The notes under the pieces: model-generated
Told to the model about the DNA's origin: nothing
Databases searched by the model: none
The model's input: the letters and a program-made list of their open reading frames with translations, nothing else
Translations under genes and position numbers: made by a program
Shown here: piece by piece, positions 52,060 through 60,913 of the stretch
Position numbering within the stretch: the first letter of the stretch is position 1
Layout of the letters: every line of letters begins with the position of its first letter
Assembly: GCF_023923225.1 (NCBI RefSeq)
Contig: NZ_CP099489.1
Coordinates: forward strand, 4,402,001 to 4,466,000
Reading direction: 5' to 3'
DNA length: 64,000 nt
Source of the DNA: Ornithinimicrobium faecis
Lineage (GTDB): Bacteria; Actinomycetota; Actinomycetes; Actinomycetales; Dermatophilaceae

Positions 52060-53361
52060 ATGACCAACTCGGCCCCGCCTGACCGCCGCCGCGCTCCCAC
52101 CGCAGCCAACGCAGCGACACCCACCGTCACCGCCGCCGACATCGACGAGGCGGCCGAGCGCCTCAAGGGCCTGGTCAGCATCACCCCGCTCACCAGGAGT
52201 CGTCGCCTGTCCGAGGCGACCGGCGCCAAGGTGCTGCTCAAGCGGGAGGACCAGCAGCCGGTCCGGTCCTACAAGAATCGTGGCGCCATCAACCTCATCG
52301 CCCAGCTCGATGAGCCGACCAGGGCCAAGGGCGTGGTGTGTGCGAGCGCCGGCAACCATGCGCAGGGCGTCGCCTTCGCCTGCGCGACCCTGGAGGTGTC
52401 GGCCCGGATCTTCCTGCCGCGCACCACGCCCCGCCAGAAGCGTGACCGCGTCGCAGCCATCGGTGGTGAGTTCGTCGAGATCGTCGTGACCGGGTCGACC
52501 TATGACGCCGCTGCTGCCGCGGCCGCGGAGGACGCCGAGCGCACCGGCGCCACGCTGGTCCCCGCCTTCGACCACCCGCAGACCATCGCGGGCCAGGGCA
52601 CCGTCACGCGCGAGATCGTCGGGGTGCTCGGTCACGCGCCCGACGTCCTGGTCGTCCCCGTCGGCGGTGGCGGCCTGCTCGCCGGTGGCCTGACCTGGCT
52701 GCGCGAGCAGTATCCGGACAGTCGCGTCGTCGGCGTCGAGCCTGCCGGAGCAGCCAGCATGGCAGCGGCCCTGGCCCAGGGTGGCCCGGTCACGCTGGAC
52801 GAGATCGACCCGTTCGTGGACGGCGCCGCCGTGCGTCGCGCGGGCGAGAACACCTATCCCATCGTGCGCGACGGCAACGCCGAGCTGGTCTCCATCGCCG
52901 AGGGGGCGGTGTGCGTCGAGATGCTGGCGATGTATCAGACCGAGGGGATCATCACCGAGCCCGCAGGCGCCCTGGCGGCAGCGGCGCTGCCGACCCTCGG
53001 CATACAGCCTGGTCAGACGGTTGTCGTGGTGGTCTCCGGTGGGAACAATGACGTGTCGCGCTATGCCGAGATCGTCGAGCGGGCGCTGGTGCACGAGGGG
53101 CGCAAGCACTATTTTCTGGTCGACTTCCCGCAGGAGCCGGGGGCGCTGCGCGGGTTCCTGCACGACGTGCTCGGGCCAGATGATGACATCGCGCTCTTCG
53201 AATACACCAAGCGCAACAACCGCGAGACCGGGCCTGCGCTGGTGGGCATCGAGCTGGGCGCGCCCGAGGATCTGCAGCCGCTGCTGGACCGGATGGAGGT
53301 CAGCCCGATCGAGGTGGAGGCGATCCCGCCCGACAGCCCGCTGTTCCGCTTCATCCTCTGA
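52060..53361 (+). CDS. ilvA: Threonine dehydratase (ammonia-lyase)
   Basis: A 433-residue enzyme deaminating threonine to 2-oxobutyrate, the first step of isoleucine synthesis. The PLP lysine is in RSYKNRGA (about residue 71), the glycine-rich PLP site in VGGGGLLAGG, and the C-terminal 85 residues form one ACT-like regulatory domain (YFLVDFPQEPGALRGFLHDVL). A single regulatory domain is the layout of the shorter, valine/isoleucine-sensitive class. It starts at ATG 52060. I saw no leader peptide or T-box in the 130 bp upstream. Confidence 0.92.
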   Translation: MTNSAPPDRRRAPTAANAATPTVTAADIDEAAERLKGLVSITPLTRSRRLSEATGAKVLLKREDQQPVRSYKNRGAINLIAQLDEPTRAKGVVCASAGNHAQGVAFACATLEVSARIFLPRTTPRQKRDRVAAIGGEFVEIVVTGSTYDAAAAAAAEDAERTGATLVPAFDHPQTIAGQGTVTREIVGVLGHAPDVLVVPVGGGGLLAGGLTWLREQYPDSRVVGVEPAGAASMAAALAQGGPVTLDEIDPFVDGAAVRRAGENTYPIVRDGNAELVSIAEGAVCVEMLAMYQTEGIITEPAGALAAAALPTLGIQPGQTVVVVVSGGNNDVSRYAEIVERALVHEGRKHYFLVDFPQEPGALRGFLHDVLGPDDDIALFEYTKRNNRETGPALVGIELGAPEDLQPLLDRMEVSPIEVEAIPPDSPLFRFIL

Positions 53362-53484
53362 CGGAGCTGTTCCCCGCCAGGTCATGCCATCCGTCGCAGC
53401 GAAAAATTCGCCACGGATCAGGCACGCCACGGATAGCGTGAGTCGCGGGCACACGAACGGGGCGCCCCTGAGCGAGGAGTCGAG

Positions 53485-53868
53485 ATGACAGAGAACACGA
53501 GCGGAGCCGACGGGGCAGCAGACACGGGTGGCCGTCGCAGCACCTATGAGGAGTTCACCGTGCCGGGCTCCGAGTTGCTGGAACAGATGAAGCGCCTCCT
53601 CGCCGAGGGCAATGTGCGCCGTGTCTATCTCAAGAAGGACGGCACCACCCTGCTCGAGGTGCCGCTCACGGCGGGCGTGGCCGTCACCGCGGTCACCGCC
53701 GTGTTCGCACCGGTCCTGGTGGCGGTGGGTGCAATCGCCGCCATGGTGACCCAGGTGACGATCGGGGTCGAGCGCCAGCGACCGGCCGGGGATGACAGCG
53801 ACACCAACGCAGGGGACGGCGGCGGAGATGGAGCCACGGCACTCAGCGAGGGCCCCAGCGACACCTGA
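53485..53868 (+). CDS. DUF4342 domain protein
   Basis: A 127-residue protein. The DUF4342 core is EEFTVPGSELLEQMKRLLAE, then GNVRRVYLKKDGTTLLEVPL and a hydrophobic hairpin (LTAGVAVTAVTAVFAPVLVAVGAIAAMVTQVTIGVER) that should insert in the membrane. The family is uncharacterised, usually with a helical N-terminus and one to two membrane segments. AGGAG lies upstream of ATG 53485. The tail is acidic and Gly/Asp-rich. Confidence 0.8.
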   Translation: MTENTSGADGAADTGGRRSTYEEFTVPGSELLEQMKRLLAEGNVRRVYLKKDGTTLLEVPLTAGVAVTAVTAVFAPVLVAVGAIAAMVTQVTIGVERQRPAGDDSDTNAGDGGGDGATALSEGPSDT

Positions 53869-53908
53869 GCGGCCGACGCGCTGGGGCGTTGCTCACGGCA
53901 GCAGGAAC

Positions 53909-54619
53909 TCACGGCAGCAGGAGCAGCGCTCCGCCGATCAGGCACGCCGCGCAGACGAGCCAGAACAGACCGATCCAGACCACAGCAGGCAGCCCGGTCA
54001 GGTGCGCGAGCTGGTCGGCATCCGAGCGCCGGGCCGAGCCCCGTCGACGCAGCCGCTGCAGCTCCACGACGGAGCGGGGCGCGGCGAGCAGCAGCGCCCA
54101 GACCAGCAGGTGCGCCAGCCAGCCGGCAGCCTCCGCAGGCAACAGCCAGGTCGCGCCACCGATCACCACGCCGGCGACCAGCAGCACCCAGAGGCCATAG
54201 AAGTTGCGGATCTGGATCAGCATCACCGTGCACAGGGCCACGATCAACCAGAGCCAGCCCACGGCATACCCCTGCCCCAGCAACCAGGCCGAGGCGAGCC
54301 CGAGGAGCGCGGGCGCCGGATAGCCAGCGGCGACCGTCGCGATCATCCCGGGACCGCGTGGCCGACCGCGGGACACCGTCACCCCAGAGGTGTCGGCATG
54401 CAGCCGTATGCCGCGCAGTTGCCTCCCGCAGAGCAGCGCCACGGTGGCGTGGCCCGCCTCGTGAACGATGGTGACGCCGTGGCGGACCAGTCCGTAGCCG
54501 ACGGGTGACCACGTGATCAGGAAGGCCAGCGCGGCCAGCACCAGGGCGCCGGCCAGCGACGGTCCGGGCTGGGTGGACGTCGCGGCGTCCCAGATCTCGC
54601 GCACGCCTGAGTGAATCAC
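53909..54619 (-). CDS. M50B-type (site-2-like) membrane metalloprotease homologue
   Basis: A 236-residue membrane protein with about six helices and the zinc motif HEAGHATVALLCGR; the second metal ligand is likely in the later TVSRGRPRGPGMIATVAAGY region or the IQIRNFYGLW segment, as in M50B proteins. Site-2 proteases cut transmembrane helices of signalling proteins; no partner is visible. The GTG at 54619 is followed by another possible GTG at 54604. Its gene is convergent with the DUF4342 gene. Confidence 0.8.
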   Translation of the reverse strand: MIHSGVREIWDAATSTQPGPSLAGALVLAALAFLITWSPVGYGLVRHGVTIVHEAGHATVALLCGRQLRGIRLHADTSGVTVSRGRPRGPGMIATVAAGYPAPALLGLASAWLLGQGYAVGWLWLIVALCTVMLIQIRNFYGLWVLLVAGVVIGGATWLLPAEAAGWLAHLLVWALLLAAPRSVVELQRLRRRGSARRSDADQLAHLTGLPAVVWIGLFWLVCAACLIGGALLLLP

Positions 54620-54644
54620 GCGCTGCTGGCCCTATCCTCCGAGG

Positions 54645-55025
54645 ATGACGATCGTCGCCGCCGTCCTCGTGGGTTTCGCCGCCCTGCTGCACGGCTACAT
54701 CTGGTTGATGGAGAGCATGTGGTGGACGCGGCCGGCGATCTGGCGGCGGTTCGGGGTGCGCGATCAGGGCACCGCCGAGGTGATCGCGCCGATGGCCTAC
54801 AACCAGGGGTTCTACAACCTCTTCCTCGGGGTGGGCGCGGCGCTCGGCCTGGTGCTCTTCCTGACGGGCGCGGATACGGCCGGCCGCACTCTGGTGCTCT
54901 TCACGACCGGCTGCATGGTGCTGGCGGCCGTGGTGCTGCTGAGCTCGGGGCGGTCCTACCTGCGGGCGGCCCTGACCCAGGGCACCCTGCCGCTGCTGGG
55001 TTTCGTGGCTCTCCTGCTGGCCTGA
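54645..55025 (+). CDS. DUF1304 family membrane protein
   Basis: A 126-residue protein of four helices: VAAVLVGFAALLHGYIWLMES, a loop with RFGVRDQGTAEVIAPMAYNQG, then two further hydrophobic stretches. MAYNQGFYNLFL is the DUF1304 hallmark. The role is unknown. TATCCT lies 6 nt before the ATG. It is divergent from the M50B gene and convergent with the deaminase, 4 bp apart. Confidence 0.85.
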   Translation: MTIVAAVLVGFAALLHGYIWLMESMWWTRPAIWRRFGVRDQGTAEVIAPMAYNQGFYNLFLGVGAALGLVLFLTGADTAGRTLVLFTTGCMVLAAVVLLSSGRSYLRAALTQGTLPLLGFVALLLA

Positions 55026-55029
55026 CCGG

Positions 55030-55536
55030 TCAGTAGTCCGTGCGGTCGTCCTTGGCGAGCCACTGCGCGAAGACGTCGGCCCCACCGGGCACCTCCAGCT
55101 GCCGGAACGGCACCGTCCGGTCGTCCGGGGGCATCCCGATCTCGTCATAGATCATGGCGTCGCTGAAGCCTGCGGCGGCCGCATCGTGCCGGGTCGCGGC
55201 GTAGTAGAGCGCGGTGGGACGGGCCCAGTAGACCGCGCCCAGGCACATGGGGCACGGCTCGCACGACGCATAGACGACGGCGCCGGTGAGCTGGAAGCTG
55301 CCCAGGCGCTCGCAGGCTGCGCGGATCGCGGTGACCTCGGCATGGGCGGTCGGGTCGTTGGTGCCCAGGACGCGGTTCCACCCCTCGCCCAGGACCTCAC
55401 CGTCACGGACGACGAGGGCGCCGAACGGCCCACCCTCGCCCGACGCGACGCCACGACGGGCCAGGTCGACCGCCTGGAGCAGATAGTCAGCATGCTCGGA
55501 GGCGGGGACGGGTGCGTCGGTGGGCGACTGAGTCAT
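55030..55536 (-). CDS. Nucleoside/guanine deaminase of the CDA fold
   Basis: A 168-residue zinc deaminase. PTAHAEVTAI supplies the zinc His and the catalytic Glu, and SCEPCPMCLGAVYWAR the zinc cysteines. The spacing and the GGPFGALVVRDGEVLG start match guanine deaminase (Bacillus GuaD-like) rather than tRNA adenosine deaminase, but the exact base is not proven. Start ATG 55534-55536. Convergent with the DUF1304 gene. Confidence 0.85.
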   Translation of the reverse strand: MTQSPTDAPVPASEHADYLLQAVDLARRGVASGEGGPFGALVVRDGEVLGEGWNRVLGTNDPTAHAEVTAIRAACERLGSFQLTGAVVYASCEPCPMCLGAVYWARPTALYYAATRHDAAAAGFSDAMIYDEIGMPPDDRTVPFRQLEVPGGADVFAQWLAKDDRTDY

Positions 55537-55645
55537 ACGCCACGGTAACGTGCCGCCCCAACACCCGGGGACGAATCACCGCCGTCAGGTGGGTGCGTTT
55601 CGGCCGCGATCGCGACAAGATGGGGACGAACCCCAGGAGGTCACC

Positions 55646-56167
55646 GTGACAGACAGCGCCACACCGTCAGCATCGCCACACTGGCCCGAGCAGCGTCCCG
55701 AGCGCCTCATCGTCGTTGGAGTGGACGCCGAGCAGCGGGCCAGCATCGTGCAGGAGGTCGCCGCGCTCGCGGCCACGATGTCCGCGGGACTGATCTGTGC
55801 CTGGGTCGACAGCACGCAGGTGATCTATGGCGCCACGCTGGACGGCACCCGGCTCATCACGCCGCTCGATCCGGACCAGGCCGCGAGCAGCAGCGACGCC
55901 GTGCGCGAGCAGGTCCGCCAGCACCTCGACGGGCTGCTCGCCGACTCCCCCGTGCCCTGGCGCCTCGAGACGGCCGTCGGCGACATCGCCTCGGGGCTGA
56001 CCGATGTGGCCAACGAGTGGGACGCCGACATCATCGCGGTCGGTGGCCGCAGACCGGGCTTCAGCGGCTGGATGAACGAGGTCATCGGCGGCTCCATCGC
56101 CGGCCACCTGGTCCACACGCAGACCCGTCCGGTGCTGGTCATCCCCGGCACCACGAAGGACGACTAA
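55646..56167 (+). CDS. Universal stress protein (UspA family)
   Basis: A 173-residue Rossmann-like USP. It opens with ERLIVVGVDAEQRASIVQEV and ends with the ATP-binding loop GGRRPGFSGWMNEVIGGSIA (G-x2-G-x9-G-S) followed by TRPVLVIPG. Such proteins bind ATP and accumulate under stress. AGGAGG sits 5 bp before GTG 55646; the longer open frame upstream lacks conservation. The crcB pair starts 8 bp downstream, a possible operon. Confidence 0.88.
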   Translation: MTDSATPSASPHWPEQRPERLIVVGVDAEQRASIVQEVAALAATMSAGLICAWVDSTQVIYGATLDGTRLITPLDPDQAASSSDAVREQVRQHLDGLLADSPVPWRLETAVGDIASGLTDVANEWDADIIAVGGRRPGFSGWMNEVIGGSIAGHLVHTQTRPVLVIPGTTKDD

Positions 56168-56174
56168 CCCCCGG

Positions 56175-56573
56175 GTGCGCCCCTCGCCCCTCCTCGTCCT
56201 CGTCGTCACCGTCGGCGGGGCGCTCGGCACCACTGGGCGGTATGCCGTCACGCACCTCATCGGCACCACTCACCTCATCCCGTGGGCCACGCTGCTGGTC
56301 AACGTGGTCGGGGCCTTCCTGCTGGGGCTGCTCCTGGAGCGACTGTCGCGAGCTGGCCCCGAGACCCCGGCCCGACAGGTGGTCCGGCTCGGGCTGGGCA
56401 CCGGCGTGTTGGGCGGCTTCACGACCTACTCCGCGCTGGCACTGGAGCTGCACGACCTACTGGCAGCGGCCGAGGTCGCAGCTGCCGTGGCCTACGGCGT
56501 GGGCAGCGTCTGTGCGGGGCTGGTCGCCTGCGCTGGCGGGATCGCGCTGGGTGCGCGAGGTGATCGCCCATGA
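56175..56573 (+). CDS. crcB: CrcB/Fluc fluoride channel subunit 1
   Basis: A 132-residue, four-helix fluoride exporter. The family motifs are VGGALGTTGRYAV, TLLVNVVGAFLLGL and GGFTTYSALALE, the last holding the aromatic/Thr fluoride path. Gram-positive genomes often make the channel from two different CrcB proteins, and a second copy follows directly, overlapping by 4 bp. Start GTG 56175. No fluoride riboswitch was seen upstream. Confidence 0.92.
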   Translation: MRPSPLLVLVVTVGGALGTTGRYAVTHLIGTTHLIPWATLLVNVVGAFLLGLLLERLSRAGPETPARQVVRLGLGTGVLGGFTTYSALALELHDLLAAAEVAAAVAYGVGSVCAGLVACAGGIALGARGDRP

Positions 56574-56950
56574 CTCTTTCTCCGCTCCTGCTCCTGGGCC
56601 TCGCCCTGCTCGGGGGTGTCGGTGCCGCCACCCGCTATCTGGTGGATGACCTGATCAGCCGGCGCTGGCACCACGGCTTCCCGCTCGCCACCCTGGTCAT
56701 CAATGTCACCGGGTCGTTCCTGATCGGTCTGCTGGCCGCGACGCTGGCGACCGGCTCTCCGGAGGTCTTCGCGGTGCTGGCGACCGGGTTCTGTGGTGGT
56801 TACACGACCTTCTCGACCGCAACGGTCGAGGCGGTGCGCCTGGCGCGGGAGGGCGACTGGCGCCGAGCTGCCCTGGCGGCGGCCGGCACGCTGGTGCTGT
56901 GCACGGCCGCCGCAACCCTGGGCTACCTGCTCGGTGGCACGCTCAGGTAG
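56570..56950 (+). CDS. crcB: CrcB/Fluc fluoride channel subunit 2
   Basis: A 126-residue four-helix protein: LLGGVGAATRYLV, TLVINVTGSFLIGLL and GGYTTFSTATVEAVRLA. It overlaps the first crcB by ATGA (56570-56573). The two sequences are clearly related but not redundant, consistent with an obligate antiparallel heterodimer of the dual-gene type. The convergent siderophore reductase gene begins to end at 56983. Confidence 0.92.
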   Translation: MTLSPLLLLGLALLGGVGAATRYLVDDLISRRWHHGFPLATLVINVTGSFLIGLLAATLATGSPEVFAVLATGFCGGYTTFSTATVEAVRLAREGDWRRAALAAAGTLVLCTAAATLGYLLGGTLR

Positions 56951-56982
56951 AGGTGCGTGACGGCATACGGACCTGGTGGGCT

Positions 56983-57831
56983 TCAGCCCCGGGCGCGACC
57001 CAGGATCCAGTAGGCACAGTGATAGATCGAGCGCTTCTCGGCGCCGAGCGTGCCGACCAGGTGGCGGCGGACCCCCGCGACCGTCTTTTGCTCGCCCGCC
57101 AGCCATGAGCCGGTGGGGATCGGCAGATCGGCAGCCTCCACCGCACTGATCAGGGCCGAACCGGGGGCGTGCGTGCCGCGCTCGATCACCGTGATCGTGG
57201 CACCCGCCGGGTGTGGCAGGTCGGGCACGTCGCCGACCGTCGGCACCTCGAGAAAGACGTGGGCCTCGACGCCTTCCGGGAGCACCTCGAGGATGCGGCT
57301 GATGGCCGGGGCGGCCGTCTCGTCGCCGGCGATGACCTGCGGCCCGGTGGCTCCCCCGGTGCGATAGGCCGCGGTGCCAGTCTGGAAGCCGGCGACCGCG
57401 TCGACCTCGGCCCGCAGCACCCAACTCGACCCAGGTCCTGCGTCGCCGTGTGCGACGACGTCGACGTCCACCTCGCCGAGGGCGGGGCGGTGGGCGCGAA
57501 GGGTGTACCAGCGCGCCTCCGGGCGTGCTTCCTCCGGCAGGTCCCCGAACGCACCGCGCGGGGTCGCCCGGTCCGGGTCCTGGGGCAGCTCGGGCAGGTC
57601 ATGGCCCTCGGGTGGCATCACCAGGCCGAAGAACTCGTCCGGGCCCAGTGGTGCGTAGTCCCCCAGCTCCGGCGCGCTCAGCGTGAGGCGACGCATGATC
57701 GGGCTGAGGTCCTGCACGGCAGTCACGGTGACCGGGAACAGCTGGTGGGCCGCCCGTTCCATGGGCATGGACATCGTGCGGGAGAACGCCGCGCGGATCA
57801 GCTTGTCGCGCACGCGGATGGCCTTGCTCAC
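56983..57831 (-). CDS. Siderophore-interacting protein (FAD-dependent ferric-siderophore reductase)
   Basis: A 282-residue SIP-family flavoprotein. FPVTVTAVQDLSPIMRRLTL and EARWYTLRAHRP form the FAD site (R-x-YT-x-R), HGDAGPGSSW the phosphate loop, and GDETAAPAISRIL with SWLAGEQKTVAGVRRHLV the NAD(P)H-binding part. It reduces Fe(III)-siderophores inside the cell to release iron. It is the last gene of the uptake operon, 13 bp after the ATPase gene. GTG 57829-57831 is the most likely start; the frame is open much further upstream. Confidence 0.88.
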   Translation of the reverse strand: MSKAIRVRDKLIRAAFSRTMSMPMERAAHQLFPVTVTAVQDLSPIMRRLTLSAPELGDYAPLGPDEFFGLVMPPEGHDLPELPQDPDRATPRGAFGDLPEEARPEARWYTLRAHRPALGEVDVDVVAHGDAGPGSSWVLRAEVDAVAGFQTGTAAYRTGGATGPQVIAGDETAAPAISRILEVLPEGVEAHVFLEVPTVGDVPDLPHPAGATITVIERGTHAPGSALISAVEAADLPIPTGSWLAGEQKTVAGVRRHLVGTLGAEKRSIYHCAYWILGRARG

Positions 57832-57844
57832 TGGTCTGACTTCT

Positions 57845-58678
57845 TCATCGGGACTCCTGGAGGGTCGGGTGGTGGTCGGGAGAAGACTGGGAGTCGGTCG
57901 GCCGGTGACGACCCACCGGGATGACGCTGACGTCGCCGCCGTGCTCCCAGCTGACGCGACACGCGACACCGAAGACGTCGCGGACGGTGTCGGCCGTGAC
58001 GACCTCGCGGGGCCGGCCCTGCGCCAGGATCGCGCCGTCGCGCATGGCGATCAGGTGGTCGGCATAACGAGCTGCCAGCGGCAGGTCGTGCAGCACCATC
58101 ACGATCGTGGTGCCGTCCTCGACGGACAGGTCCCGGACCAGATCCAGCACCTCGACCTGGTGGGCGATGTCGAGGAAGGACGTCGGCTCGTCCAGCAACA
58201 ACAGACCGGTGCGCTGGGCCAGGGCCATCGCGATCCACACCCGCTGGCGCTGGCCGCCGGAGAGCTGGTCGACCGGGCGGCCCGCGAGGTCGGTGGTGTG
58301 CGTGCGCTCCAGGGACTCAGCCACGATCTGGTCGTCGTCGCGGGTCCACTGCCGGATCAGGCCGTGGTGCGGGTGCCGCCCACGGGCGACGAGCTCGGCC
58401 ACGGTGATGCCCTCGGGCACGACCGGGCTCTGTGGGAGCAGCCCGACACGCTGCGCCACGGTCTTGGTTGGCAGCGAGTGGATGTCGGTGCCGTCGAGCA
58501 GGACCTGGCCAGCGGTGGGGCGCAGCAGTCGGGCGAGTCCGCGCAGGATCGTCGACTTGCCGCAGCCGTTGGAGCCGACGATTGCCGTGACCTGCCCCTG
58601 CGGCACGTCCAGGTCGAGGCCCTCGATGACGGGACGCTTGCCATAGGCGAGCGAGAGATCATGGGCGTGCAGGGTCAT
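57845..58678 (-). CDS. Ferric siderophore ABC transporter, ATP-binding protein
   Basis: A 277-residue ABC ATPase of the FecE/FepC class. Walker A is GSNGCGKST (near residue 36), the signature LSGGQRQRVWIAMALAQ, Walker B LLLDEPTSFLD and the switch HDLPLAARYAD. It drives the two permeases encoded just upstream. ATG 58678 is preferred because AAGGAG is 6 bp before it; the frame extends further but without conservation. 37 bp separate it from the permease gene upstream. Confidence 0.92.
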   Translation of the reverse strand: MTLHAHDLSLAYGKRPVIEGLDLDVPQGQVTAIVGSNGCGKSTILRGLARLLRPTAGQVLLDGTDIHSLPTKTVAQRVGLLPQSPVVPEGITVAELVARGRHPHHGLIRQWTRDDDQIVAESLERTHTTDLAGRPVDQLSGGQRQRVWIAMALAQRTGLLLLDEPTSFLDIAHQVEVLDLVRDLSVEDGTTIVMVLHDLPLAARYADHLIAMRDGAILAQGRPREVVTADTVRDVFGVACRVSWEHGGDVSVIPVGRHRPTDSQSSPDHHPTLQESR

Positions 58679-58715
58679 GCCGTCTCCTTCAGGCTTTCTG
58701 CTCATGCGCCCCACC

Positions 58716-59843
58716 TCAGGCACTCTGGGTGGAGGGTCGGCTGGTGGCCAGGAGCCAGAGCAGGAACGGGGCGCCGGCCAGCCCGGTGACCACCCCGACG
58801 GGGAAGTTGCTGCTGGGCAGGGCATAGGCCGCGAGATAGTCGGCCAGCACCACGATCACGGCGCCGACCAGACCGGCGGCCAGCAGGGAGTGCCGCCCGC
58901 GCAGCAGGCGCCGGGCGATCGGCCCGGACAGGAAGGCGACGAAGACGATCGGGCCGCACACCGCGGTGGTGGCCGCCGTGAGCACCACGACCAGGGCGAT
59001 CGCCCGGGACCGGGTCGCCTGGGGCGGTCGTCCCAGACCCGACGCCAGGTCGTCGCCGAGCTCGACCACCTGCAGGTGAGCGCCGGCATACAGCAGCAGT
59101 GGCAGGGTGACCGCGACGATCAGGGCGAGCACCCTGATCTCGGTCCAGGTGACACCGTTGAGGCTGCCGGTGAGCCAGACCATCGCCTCGTGCGCCTGAT
59201 AGATGTCGGCGCGCACCATGACCCAGTGGATGACCGAGACGAGCATCGCGGCCAGGGCGATGCCGACCAGGATCATCCGCCCCGGAGCCGCCCCCGCGTG
59301 GCTGCCCGACAGGACGACCAGGCAGACCGCAACGGCGGCACCCCCACCGAGCGCCGCCAGCGACACCACGCCGGCCGAGGCGCCGAACAGGACTGAGGCT
59401 GTGACCGCCGCAGCGCTGCAGCCCAGGGTGATCCCGAGGACGTCCGGGCTGGCCAGCGGGTTGCGGGCCATCGACTGGAAGGTGGCGCCGGTGGCACCGA
59501 GCGCCACGCCGGCCAGCACCCCGACCACGGCGCGCGGCAGCTTCTGCTCCATCAGGATGTAGGTCGCCGCGGGAATGTCGGCACCGCCGACGATGCGGAA
59601 GAAGTCGGGGACGGTGATCGTGAAGTCACCCAGCAGCACGCGCGCCGTGAACGCCGCCAGGAGCAGCACCAGCAGGCCGCCGACGACCAGGGTGGCGCGA
59701 CGGCGCACCCGCCCGCGCGTCTCGCTGATGGCGCGCAGGGCGGGGGCCAGCTCGACGTCGGGTCGGCGCGAGGTGGGGGGCAGCGAGGTGGGAGGCCTCG
59801 GAGTGGGGGGCTTCGGGGTGGGAGGCATCGAGGTGGTGGTCAT
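58716..59843 (-). CDS. FecCD-family siderophore permease (second subunit)
   Basis: A 375-residue permease of about ten helices. The conserved GATGATFQSMARNPLASPDVLG and GPIVFVAFLSGPIARRLL motifs are characteristic of FecCD. The N-terminal 35 residues are a Pro/Thr-rich repeat (KPPTPRPPTSLPPTS) encoded by short GC-rich DNA repeats and are not found in most relatives. The ATG overlaps the upstream permease stop (ATGA, 59840-59843). Confidence 0.9.
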   Translation of the reverse strand: MTTTSMPPTPKPPTPRPPTSLPPTSRRPDVELAPALRAISETRGRVRRRATLVVGGLLVLLLAAFTARVLLGDFTITVPDFFRIVGGADIPAATYILMEQKLPRAVVGVLAGVALGATGATFQSMARNPLASPDVLGITLGCSAAAVTASVLFGASAGVVSLAALGGGAAVAVCLVVLSGSHAGAAPGRMILVGIALAAMLVSVIHWVMVRADIYQAHEAMVWLTGSLNGVTWTEIRVLALIVAVTLPLLLYAGAHLQVVELGDDLASGLGRPPQATRSRAIALVVVLTAATTAVCGPIVFVAFLSGPIARRLLRGRHSLLAAGLVGAVIVVLADYLAAYALPSSNFPVGVVTGLAGAPFLLWLLATSRPSTQSA

Positions 59844-60913
59844 CGCAGCACCGCCCGACGGATCATCAGGATCAGCACCGGCGCCCCGAGGACAGCCGTC
59901 ATGATGCCGACCTGGACCTCGGTGGGCGGCGTCACGATGCGGCCGAGGGTGTCGGTGAGCAGGATCAGGACCGGACCGATCAGCGCGCTGCCGAGCAGGA
60001 TCTTGCGATAGTCGGGCCCGGTCGCCAGCCGGACAATGTGAGGCACCACCAGACCGACGAAGGCGATCGGTCCGGCCAGGGCGACCGCGCAGGCCGCGAG
60101 CCCGACCGCCCCGAAGGCCACCACGAACCGGGCCAGCAGCACGCGCTGGCCCAGGGCCCGCTCGAGGTCCTCGCCGAGGGCGGCCGCGTTCAGGATGGGG
60201 CCGGAGAGGGCCACGATGCCCAGGCTGATCACCAGCAGGGGCAGCACGTCGGTGATGATCCCCGCGTCGCGGCCGGCGACCGAGCCCACCTGCCAGAACC
60301 GGAACTCCTGCAGCGCCCCCTGGTTGCTGACCAGGACCCCGGCGATGACGCTGGTCACCCCCGCCGTGACGGCCGCGCCGGTCAGCACCATGGTCAGGGA
60401 CTGGTCGCCCTGGGAGACCGACGCCACGGCATACACCACGACGGCGGTGACCAGGCCGCCGAGGAGGGCGAGCCACAGATAGCCGCCCACCGTCGAGATC
60501 CCGGCGAACCGTAGCCCCAGGACGACCGCGAGCGCCGCCCCCGAGTTGACGCCGAGGATGCCCGGGTCGGCGAGGGGGTTGCGGGTCAGGCCCTGCATCG
60601 TCGCCCCGGACAGGGCCACCGCTGTGCCCACGACCAGGCCGATCAGGCTCCGGTCCAGGCGCGAGGCCACGATCCCCTCCTCGAAGGTGCCGGTGAGATC
60701 ACCGGTCAGGACGGCGGTGAGCCCATCGATCGCAGCCAGCGGGGAGATGCTGCGCGAGCCGATCGCCAGCGAGAGACAGAACGCGACCGCCACCGCGACA
60801 ATCCCCAACGAGATCACCGCAGTGGCCGGCAGGCGGCGCGTGCGCATCGCCACGCCGTGGGCCGAGGCGTCGGTCTGGGTCTGCGTCTGGGTCTGCGCCT
60901 GCGTCTGGGTCAC
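59840..60913 (-). CDS. FecCD-family siderophore permease (first subunit)
   Basis: A 357-residue permease. GATMQGLTRNPLADPGILGVNSG and AFVGLVVPHIVRL are the FecCD coupling motifs that contact the ATPase. The first 20 residues (TQTQAQTQTQTQTDASAHG) are a Gln/Thr dipeptide repeat from a hexamer DNA repeat and precede the first helix. GTG 60911-60913 overlaps the binding-protein stop (GTGA), so the two are translated together. Confidence 0.9.
   Translation of the reverse strand: MTQTQAQTQTQTQTDASAHGVAMRTRRLPATAVISLGIVAVAVAFCLSLAIGSRSISPLAAIDGLTAVLTGDLTGTFEEGIVASRLDRSLIGLVVGTAVALSGATMQGLTRNPLADPGILGVNSGAALAVVLGLRFAGISTVGGYLWLALLGGLVTAVVVYAVASVSQGDQSLTMVLTGAAVTAGVTSVIAGVLVSNQGALQEFRFWQVGSVAGRDAGIITDVLPLLVISLGIVALSGPILNAAALGEDLERALGQRVLLARFVVAFGAVGLAACAVALAGPIAFVGLVVPHIVRLATGPDYRKILLGSALIGPVLILLTDTLGRIVTPPTEVQVGIMTAVLGAPVLILMIRRAVLR

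Noticed and set aside
56168..56175. Fluoride riboswitch before the crcB pair
   Set aside because: Only 7 bp separate crcB from the stress-protein gene, and nothing suitable lies upstream of that gene either.
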